Assembly: GCA_039822105.1 (NCBI GenBank)
Contig: JBCBMW010000007.1
Coordinates: 106,526 to 170,525 of the forward strand
Reading direction: 5' to 3'
Source of the DNA: Parvularcula sp039822105
GTDB taxonomy: Bacteria; Pseudomonadota; Alphaproteobacteria; Caulobacterales; Parvularculaceae
Length of the DNA stretch: 64,000 nucleotides
The translations under genes were made by a program, and so were the position numbers. The notes under the pieces are model-generated. The model was not told where the DNA came from, did not search any database, and worked only from the letters and a program-made list of their open reading frames with translations. This document shows positions 1 to 6,299 of the stretch, piece after piece; the first letter of the stretch is position 1; each line of letters begins with the position of its first letter.

Positions 1-1
1 T

Positions 2-589
2 GTCGTAGGTGACGTCTCCGTTTCTGCCGACGCTGAACGGATGGCAGCCGAAGCTCAAAGCACAGACGGCCGACTTGATATCCTCGTCCACAGCGCAGGC
101 GTGGGGGCGGAAAAGAAGCTGCTTGAGACGACGGACGATGAGTGGGATCGGCTCACGAAGATCGACCTCACAGGCTCATTCTACATGATGCGTGCGGCCG
201 GTCGTTTGATGGCCGACCAGGGTTACGGACGGATCGTCGTGATGTCTTCAACAGCTGGGCTGCGTGGGGGCACGGGCCGTGCAGCCTACGGAGCAGCAAA
301 AGGCGGTCTCAACACGCTGGTCAAGGTGATGGCTGTTGAGTTGGCGGAGGACGGGGTGACCGTCAACGCGTTGGCGCCCGGCGCTATTGAAACAGCCCTG
401 GTCAAACGCATGCACTCTGATGATACGCGTAAAAACTATCGTGCTTCTATCCCAATGAACAGATATGGCCTTCCCGAAGAGGTGGCGGAGGCTGCGTTCT
501 TTCTCGCCAGCCCGAACGCCAGCTATATCACAGGCGTTGTGCTGCCCGTCGACGGCGGGTTCATCGCGGCGGGGATCATCAACCGCTAG
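2..589 (+). CDS. SDR family oxidoreductase, 5'-truncated by the window edge
   Basis: The frame is open from base 2 with no stop, so the Met at base 41 is internal and the N-terminal Rossmann glycine motif lies outside the window. What remains is the classical short-chain dehydrogenase/reductase core: an NAG-equivalent (HSAG), the catalytic Ser in VVMSSTAG, the YGAAK active-site Tyr-x3-Lys, the PGAIETAL loop and the usual C-terminal GVVLPVDGG. This is an NAD(P)-dependent oxidoreductase acting on a hydroxyl or keto group; the substrate cannot be told. It ends 8 bp before the converging gene on the minus strand. Membership in the neighbouring peptide-catabolism locus is possible but not shown. 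Confidence 0.9.
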   Translation, partial: VVGDVSVSADAERMAAEAQSTDGRLDILVHSAGVGAEKKLLETTDDEWDRLTKIDLTGSFYMMRAAGRLMADQGYGRIVVMSSTAGLRGGTGRAAYGAAKGGLNTLVKVMAVELAEDGVTVNALAPGAIETALVKRMHSDDTRKNYRASIPMNRYGLPEEVAEAAFFLASPNASYITGVVLPVDGGFIAAGIINR

Positions 590-597
590 CTCTCTGT

Positions 598-1269
598 TTA
601 CAGAGCGTCTAACCTTTCCTCCAACAAGGCAATCGTCTCTGAAGGCGGTCCTTCGAAAACAGCACGCGGCTCATTTCCGACAAAACCTGCCAAAGCGGCG
701 CCTTGATCCGTGGTGAAGTACAAGCCCGCGACCAACTGAACCACCGTGTCAACGCCAAAGCCTTCTTCAGACAACGTAGTGAGCAGGTCGTCGCGGTCAG
801 TAGCGTCCAGTGACGCAAAGTCTCTCTCACCGAGAGCATCAAGAAGGGGCAGGGCCACTTCGGCGTCGGCGACTTGGTTGGGATACGGAGCGCTCAGCCA
901 TTCATCCAGTTTGTTGTCGATCTTCAGCGCGCTTGCCTCAGGCGCGCCGCCGTCGGCCGGTAAGATCGTGTCCACGAGCGGTTTAAGAAGAGAACGTTGG
1001 GTGGGCGTTAGTGTTGAGCGCCATGGCGCCGACTGCGGGTCAACCAATTGAGGGTCGCGGCCGTACCCAGATGGAAACACTGGCGCAGCAACTTCGCGCG
1101 CCTGAATGGGTGCACCGACCTCCGCGGCATGTGCGACCGAGCCGAAGCCAAGGTAGCCTTTCATGAGGCTTGATCCTGACAAGGCGACGGTTCCGCTCAC
1201 CAAAGAGCGGGTGACAGCACGCCTGGTCGGCTTTGATGCCTGTTGTTGGCTTGTCGGGTCGTCGTTCAT
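598..1269 (-). CDS. Gluconate 2-dehydrogenase subunit 3-like protein (Tat-type signal)
   Basis: This 223-residue protein has an N-terminal twin-arginine-like signal (TRRAVTRSL followed by a weakly hydrophobic stretch and an AHA-AE type cleavage site near residue 50). The LVDTILPADGGAPEASAL segment is typical of the gluconate 2-dehydrogenase subunit 3 family, small periplasmic partners of GMC/FAD dehydrogenases. No GMC flavoprotein partner lies in the window; it could be upstream. The gene is divergent from the S9 peptidase with only 16 bp between start codons, and a palindromic operator covers that gap, so the two are probably co-regulated. The family assignment rests on the N-terminal third and is moderately secure; the substrate is unknown. 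Confidence 0.65.
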   Translation of the reverse strand: MNDDPTSQQQASKPTRRAVTRSLVSGTVALSGSSLMKGYLGFGSVAHAAEVGAPIQAREVAAPVFPSGYGRDPQLVDPQSAPWRSTLTPTQRSLLKPLVDTILPADGGAPEASALKIDNKLDEWLSAPYPNQVADAEVALPLLDALGERDFASLDATDRDDLLTTLSEEGFGVDTVVQLVAGLYFTTDQGAALAGFVGNEPRAVFEGPPSETIALLEERLDAL

Positions 1270-1277
1270 GGCATAGC

Positions 1278-1293
1278 GTTTCCAAATGGAAAC
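1278..1293. promoter_or_regulatory. Operator motif A, copy 1 (perfect 16-bp palindrome)
   Basis: The sequence gtttccaaatggaaac is a perfect inverted repeat with a 4-base centre. It matches the recurrent region A motif (consensus ATTTTCCGATNNGAAAAT) found at 4685, 15817, 20910 and 25686. It fills the gap between the divergent subunit 3-like and S9 peptidase genes and includes the ATG of the latter. Confidence 0.6.
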
Positions 1294-3622
1294 TCAGGCT
1301 GCCGCTAAACGCTCGTTCCGTCAAATCCTGACTTGTGCCGCGGTGGTTCTCTCCTTCGCGATGGTGGGTTGTTCAGACCCAGGAGACCCGCTTCCGCAGC
1401 AACCTCGGACCCTGGAGCCGTTCGAGGAGACGCTGGCCAACGTCTCGGAAACACTAGCCAAAGATGCCTCCCTCATCGTCGGCGGCCGAGGTGATGTCGT
1501 CTTCGCGAACGGGCGGCTGCTCTATCGCCCAGAACCGAGCGCGAGCTTCACCTTGCGTGTATTTGAAAGATCGGCAGCCAACGTCATCACGGTTTCCGAT
1601 GAGAAAACGCGTCAGCAACTTTCCGCGATTGTTGGTGAGGAACAGCTTTCCCCCGCCGCATGGACCGTCGAGGGTATGACCGAGGGGGGTGATGCCGTCG
1701 TTTGGGCGCGAGGCGCTGTCCGCGTTTCTGTGCCCCTCAATGGCCCTGGGGCCCTACAGCTGCCTGAGGAACCCTGCGGTCCGCCGAAGCTGATTTCGGA
1801 TCAGTTCCCGACAACGTTTGGTCCGCTCTATGAGCGGCGTGCACCGAGCACTTGCCGGTTTCTCACCACGAGCGGGGGCAACTTGTTCATCCGTTCTGAT
1901 CTTTCTGAAGCAGCCCAGGTGCTCACCACAACGGGTACGGATCAGCTTCTTTGGGGCGGTTCAGAGGAGTCTGGTCCAGAGCTTAACGCGTTCTGGTCAC
2001 CCGACGAGCAATGGGTCGCTGCGATCTTACTCGACGAAAGAACAGTGCCGCGAGAACCCGTAATGCACTACCTCAACACACCGCCCACTGTTGATTTTGT
2101 GCCTTACCCGCGGTCTGGTGAGCCTCTTCAGAGGTTCAATGTTCACGCCCTTAAGGTGGACGGATCTGAGCGGATTGCTTTTGACCTTCCGGACACGACG
2201 GATCACTACGTCAACATCTTGGGTTGGAACGCAACTGGCACAGCGTTTTTCGTGCAGGTGATTGATCGTGATCACTCGTCGATCGATATTCTTGCTGCTG
2301 ACTTGTCCGACCGAGCGTTCCGAAAGGTGATCCGCCTAGAAAGCGAGACCTATATTGATACGCTCTACACCGTGGGGCCGCCCGTTGCTTATCCCTATCC
2401 GGGGAGCGATGGGCCGTTTGGGGACGGACTGCTCTACCTTTCTGAGGAGACCGGCAAACGGCAGCTCTTCGTCACCTCCGCCGATGGCCGGAGCCATGAG
2501 CAGCTGAGCGAAGGCCATGGAGTTATTCATCAAATCCTCTCGATTGACGAGAAGTTCGTCTTCGCCTTAGCAGCCGCAGATCCTGATCGTCCGTATGATC
2601 ATCACCTGATCAAGATCGCGCTTGATGGGTCAGGAACGGAGCGTCTGAGCCCGGAGGTCGGGCATCATCGGGTTCGCTTGGCACCTGATGGAGAGAGCTT
2701 TGTGGCTGTTCGTTCGACTGTTACCGACGCACCTCTTGTCGAGTGGCGTGACGATCAGGGGGCCCTACTTCACCTCGTCGATGAGGTCGATCCGAGCCAG
2801 CTCGTCGCGGATGGATATGGCGGCCCCGAGGAGATCTGGCACAAGACGGCGAGCGGTGAACGCCAGCGCGGTGTCCTTTTGAAGCCTTTTCATTTTGACC
2901 CGGATCAATCCTATCCAGTGGTCGAGATCGTTTATGGCGGCATGCAGGTCGTCCACACGCCTCGGGACTTTTACGGTTTCGGTCAGCTGCGCCAGGGTTA
3001 CAACGCGGATCCGGCGAAGCTGCTCCTCCGCAACGGCTTTGCTGTTTTCTACGTTGATGCTCCGGGTACACCGGAGCGTGGCCGCGCTTTTCAGGACGCA
3101 ACCTACGGCACCTGGCCCCAGGGCGTGATGACGAACCATGCTGACTGGCTCCGCGCCGTTGCGGATGACCGTCCTTGGCTCGACCTCGATCGTGTTGGGA
3201 TCTACGGCAACTCTTGGGGCGGCTATCTTGCGACCCGTGCTTTGATTGATGAACCGTCTCTTTACAAGGCGGCGGTGGCGATGGCGGCTCCGCAGGACTT
3301 TGTGGATCACCCGATGTACATTGAGCCCTTCATGGGCAGGCCAGCGGATAACCCGGACGGGTATGCGGAGGGATCCAACCTGCGATATGTCGAACATATC
3401 GACAGCCCGCTTTTGGTGATTTCCTACCCGCTCGACGTGAATGCGGGTTTCTCACCGTCGATGAAGCTTATCCGTTCAATGATGGATCACGGGAAAGAGG
3501 TGGAATTCTTCATGGTGCCCGGGATCAACCACCGTATCACATGCTGCGGCGATGAAGACGCCCACTATGTCTACACGAAAATGACGCGGTTCTTGAGGGA
3601 AGAGCTTGCTTCACCAGACTAA
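1286..3622 (+). CDS. S9 family (prolyl oligopeptidase/DPP-IV-like) serine peptidase, predicted lipoprotein
   Basis: This 778-residue protein has a short basic n-region, a hydrophobic stretch and a lipobox-like MVGC at about Cys29, so it is probably exported and lipid-anchored. Residues ~200-520 form the beta-propeller-like region. The C-terminal alpha/beta-hydrolase domain carries GNSWGG with nucleophile Ser643, Asp717 in YPLDVNAG and His749 in GINHR, the complete S9 triad. Such enzymes cleave short peptides, often after Pro or Ala, in the periplasm or at the outer membrane. The ATG at 1286 is kept because later Met codons would destroy the signal peptide, yet it lacks a clear Shine-Dalgarno and lies inside operator copy 1. 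A leaderless or unusual transcript is possible. Confidence 0.9.
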   Translation: METQAAAKRSFRQILTCAAVVLSFAMVGCSDPGDPLPQQPRTLEPFEETLANVSETLAKDASLIVGGRGDVVFANGRLLYRPEPSASFTLRVFERSAANVITVSDEKTRQQLSAIVGEEQLSPAAWTVEGMTEGGDAVVWARGAVRVSVPLNGPGALQLPEEPCGPPKLISDQFPTTFGPLYERRAPSTCRFLTTSGGNLFIRSDLSEAAQVLTTTGTDQLLWGGSEESGPELNAFWSPDEQWVAAILLDERTVPREPVMHYLNTPPTVDFVPYPRSGEPLQRFNVHALKVDGSERIAFDLPDTTDHYVNILGWNATGTAFFVQVIDRDHSSIDILAADLSDRAFRKVIRLESETYIDTLYTVGPPVAYPYPGSDGPFGDGLLYLSEETGKRQLFVTSADGRSHEQLSEGHGVIHQILSIDEKFVFALAAADPDRPYDHHLIKIALDGSGTERLSPEVGHHRVRLAPDGESFVAVRSTVTDAPLVEWRDDQGALLHLVDEVDPSQLVADGYGGPEEIWHKTASGERQRGVLLKPFHFDPDQSYPVVEIVYGGMQVVHTPRDFYGFGQLRQGYNADPAKLLLRNGFAVFYVDAPGTPERGRAFQDATYGTWPQGVMTNHADWLRAVADDRPWLDLDRVGIYGNSWGGYLATRALIDEPSLYKAAVAMAAPQDFVDHPMYIEPFMGRPADNPDGYAEGSNLRYVEHIDSPLLVISYPLDVNAGFSPSMKLIRSMMDHGKEVEFFMVPGINHRITCCGDEDAHYVYTKMTRFLREELASPD

Positions 3623-3625
3623 GAG

Positions 3626-4669
3626 TTACCGCCAACAGGTGGAGGCAATCCTCAACCAGTTGCCGCCAAGCGCGCTCGCGATGTCCTCTTGGCTCCACCC
3701 CCTCCGCGTCAGTTCGTCAGGGAGCTGATGGAGAAATTCAGGCTCGGTGCAAACGGTATCCTCTTCGTACCCACAACCCGCTGGAAAGCTATCTGCCATA
3801 CTTGCCTTCTCTTGGTTTAGTCCATCGAGATCAAAGACATAGTCGGTGCCGAGGGCGCAGTGCTGGGGCCCTACCAAATCGGCGATGTAGGTGAGGTGAT
3901 CCGCAAACCCGGCCGCGTTGGTTCGACCCTTGCCGATGAACAGTTCCAGGCCGTTGATCCCAATCACCCCGCCTGTCTCCGCGCAACCTTTGATCAGCTC
4001 GTCGCTGATGTTTCGCGGATGGGGTTCTAAGCTGAATGGATTTGAATGCGAGAAGACGACAGGACCTTCGGCCGCGTCGAGTGCGTCCCAGCAGGTCTGT
4101 TCAGACGTGTGGCTGAGGCAGACCACCATCCCGCTCCTCTGCATACGAGCAATCAGTGAGCGCCCCTTCGCAGTCAAGCCGCGGTCCTGGTCGTGAATGC
4201 CTGATGCCGCCCAATTGTTGCGGTTGTAGGCAAGGAGCATCCAGCGCACACCGAGTTCATAGAACCTATCAAGCGCATCATCAGCCTCGGCCAACGGAGC
4301 GACCCCCTCGACGTCGAACGTGACGGCAAGCCGTCCGCTTTTGACGGCGTCGTCGATGTCAGCTGTCTTAGAGACGATTTGAAATTGGTCTGGGCGATCG
4401 GACAACCACGAGCGCACCGCGAAGAGAACATCCAGGTGCTCTTTCAGCGCCATCTCGCCATAACCGACATTGAGAGAAACAACGCGTACCCCCGCCGCAT
4501 GAAGTCGTTCGAGTTTGGGCAGCTGCGCGGGAAGCGCGTGCACATCCATCGGTGGGCAGACATGGTTGTCCCAGATGAACAACGACGCTGCGTCTGTGCC
4601 CAAAGGCTTTGGTGTTGGTGGTCTCACGCTTTGTTGCCTTCGCCTCAAAAAAACACTTTCCCATCGCAC
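3626..4669 (-). CDS. M19 family membrane dipeptidase-like protein
   Basis: At 347 residues it has the usual length of renal-dipeptidase (M19) relatives, binuclear-zinc TIM-barrel enzymes that hydrolyse dipeptides and often tolerate a D residue at the C-terminal position. Visible metal-site elements are FDVEGVAPL (bridging Glu), VVCLSHTS and VVFSHSNP (the two His). The first motif is DNHVC, i.e. H-x-C where classical members have H-x-D; from memory this WDNH-x-C form marks a bacterial subfamily rather than a broken enzyme. No signal peptide is evident, so a cytoplasmic site is likely. It is divergent from soxB across operator copy 2, tying dipeptide cleavage to N-methyl amino acid oxidation. 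Confidence 0.87.
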   Translation of the reverse strand: MRWESVFLRRRQQSVRPPTPKPLGTDAASLFIWDNHVCPPMDVHALPAQLPKLERLHAAGVRVVSLNVGYGEMALKEHLDVLFAVRSWLSDRPDQFQIVSKTADIDDAVKSGRLAVTFDVEGVAPLAEADDALDRFYELGVRWMLLAYNRNNWAASGIHDQDRGLTAKGRSLIARMQRSGMVVCLSHTSEQTCWDALDAAEGPVVFSHSNPFSLEPHPRNISDELIKGCAETGGVIGINGLELFIGKGRTNAAGFADHLTYIADLVGPQHCALGTDYVFDLDGLNQEKASMADSFPAGCGYEEDTVCTEPEFLHQLPDELTRRGWSQEDIASALGGNWLRIASTCWR

Positions 4670-4684
4670 GCCAATGTATCAAAT

Positions 4685-4702
4685 ATTTTCCGATTGGAAA
4701 AT
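4685..4702. promoter_or_regulatory. Operator motif A, copy 2 (perfect 18-bp palindrome)
   Basis: The sequence attttccgattggaaaat is a perfect inverted repeat (7-base arms, 4-base centre). It lies between the divergent M19 dipeptidase gene (start 4669) and soxB (start 4752). It is the most symmetric copy of the motif shared by five intergenic sites between 1.2 and 25.7 kb. Confidence 0.7.
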
Positions 4703-4751
4703 GTTGTGCGGCATCGGGCTGCCCTCAAGAGAGCTGTAAGGGACGACGGCA

Positions 4752-6005
4752 TTGGCGAAGCGCCTTTCTTACTCGGCAGGGGAGCTGCTCCGACAGGGCC
4801 TACGGAAGGAGCCGAACTGGCCGAAACTGTGGCGCGACCAGGAACCTCGCCGGTCCTACGATGTGGTCGTGGTGGGCGCTGGGGGTCACGGCTTGGCCGC
4901 GGCCTACTACCTCGCGAAACTCCATGGCGCGGATCGGGTGGCCGTTCTCGAAAAGGGCTGGCTGGGCGGCGGCGCGACGGCACGAAACACCACGGTTGTT
5001 CGTTCCAACTATTTCTACCCGGAATCGGCGAAGTTCTACGACTTCTCGCTCTCGCTATGGAAAGGGCTTTCCAAAGAACTCAACTACAACGTGATGTTTT
5101 CGCCGCGTGGGATGTGGATGCTGTCGCATGATCGGCACGGTGACGAAATGCTGCGCCGGTCGGTCAATGCGATGCTGCTCAACAATGTGCAGGCTGAGTA
5201 CCATAAAGGCGATGCCGTCCGCTCACGGATACCGCATCTCAACCCGGCGCCGCGTTTCCCGATTTGGTCTGGGGTGCTTCAGCCTGATGCCGGAACTGCA
5301 CGCCATGACGCTGTGGCCTGGGGCTATGCGCGGGCGGCCGATGCCTTGGGCGTCGACATCATTCAGGGATGTGAGGTGACGGGCTTCGACGTCAGCGGTA
5401 GCTCTGTAACCGGTGTACGGACGAACAAGGGGCCCATCGCTTCGGAGAAAGTTGTGCTTTCTGTCGCCGGTCATACGCCGGAGCTCGCTCGCCTTGCGGG
5501 GATTGAGATCCCGGCGATCACGTATTGCCTCCAGGCCTTTGTCACCGAACCCGTGAAACCGTTTCTTGATACGGTGGTGCTGTCACCAGCGACGGGGGTC
5601 TACCTCAGCCAGTCGGACAAGGGTGAGATGGTCATCGGCGGCGGGCTTGATCTCTTTCCTTCCTACGCCCAGCGCGGCAGTCCCGAGGCGCATATGCGCG
5701 CAGCGGCGGGCGTGATTGAGCTCTTCCCGAGCCTCTCAAGGCTGAGGTTCTTGCGGCAGTGGGCAGGGGTGCTGGACGTTGTCCATGATAGCTCCCCCAT
5801 TCTCGGCCTGACGGATGTCAAAGGTTTCTACTTGAACTGCGGTTGGGGCACGGGCGGCTTTAAAGCGACGCCTGCTGGGGGTTTTTGCTTGGCTGCCACC
5901 ATTACTGAGGATCGTCCGCATCCGTTGATTAAGCCCTTCGGGCTGGAACGCTTCACCACGGGCGCGATGATCGATGAAGCGGCCGCGTCCGGCATTGCGC
6001 ACTAG
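4752..6005 (+). CDS. soxB: Sarcosine oxidase subunit beta
   Basis: SoxB is the FAD/FMN subunit that oxidises sarcosine to glycine in the heterotetrameric enzyme. The 417-residue product has the YDVVVVGAGGHGLAAAYYLA dinucleotide-binding fold at residues 36-55. His185 in TARHDAVAW corresponds to the covalent-FMN His motif of characterised beta subunits, and the C-terminus has the NCGWGTGGFKATPAGG signature. A TTG start is chosen because an AAGGGA ribosome site at 4738-4743 lies 8 bases upstream and the first 30 residues match the family N-terminus. It leads a tightly spaced operon soxB-soxD-soxA-soxG (9-bp gap to soxD). The operon is headed by operator copy 2, so expression is probably substrate-controlled. 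Confidence 0.95.
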   Translation: MAKRLSYSAGELLRQGLRKEPNWPKLWRDQEPRRSYDVVVVGAGGHGLAAAYYLAKLHGADRVAVLEKGWLGGGATARNTTVVRSNYFYPESAKFYDFSLSLWKGLSKELNYNVMFSPRGMWMLSHDRHGDEMLRRSVNAMLLNNVQAEYHKGDAVRSRIPHLNPAPRFPIWSGVLQPDAGTARHDAVAWGYARAADALGVDIIQGCEVTGFDVSGSSVTGVRTNKGPIASEKVVLSVAGHTPELARLAGIEIPAITYCLQAFVTEPVKPFLDTVVLSPATGVYLSQSDKGEMVIGGGLDLFPSYAQRGSPEAHMRAAAGVIELFPSLSRLRFLRQWAGVLDVVHDSSPILGLTDVKGFYLNCGWGTGGFKATPAGGFCLAATITEDRPHPLIKPFGLERFTTGAMIDEAAASGIAH

Positions 6006-6014
6006 GAGTCTGCT

Positions 6015-6299
6015 GTGTTGATGATCACCTGTCCCTATTGTGGTGAGCGGCCACAAATCGAGTTCCGGTGCGGCGGGGAGGCGCATATTGAGCGACCAAC
6101 CGGGGGCGATGGTGCCGACGAAGATCAGTGGGCAGCATACCTTTACGCGAGGCGAAATACGAAAGGTTTGTTCCGTGAGCGTTGGTATCATCAATATGGC
6201 TGTCGGCAGTGGTTTCACGTTGAGCGCGACACCACAACTCATGAGATCACAGCCGTTTACGACATCACCGAGACGCGGCGTGAGGAGCTCGATCGATGA
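6015..6299 (+). CDS. soxD: Sarcosine oxidase subunit delta
   Basis: This small subunit (94 residues) is the zinc-binding delta chain of heterotetrameric sarcosine oxidase. The ligand set is visible and correctly spaced: Cys6 and Cys9 in TCPYCG, then His59 and Cys63 in HQYGC, matching the zinc site known for this subunit. The GTG at 6015 follows an AGGAG site at 6004-6008 that overlaps the soxB stop. The stop overlaps the soxA ATG by 4 bp (ATGA), which implies translational coupling. The subunit helps assemble the alpha-beta core and has no known catalytic role. Confidence 0.95.
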   Translation: MLMITCPYCGERPQIEFRCGGEAHIERPTGGDGADEDQWAAYLYARRNTKGLFRERWYHQYGCRQWFHVERDTTTHEITAVYDITETRREELDR

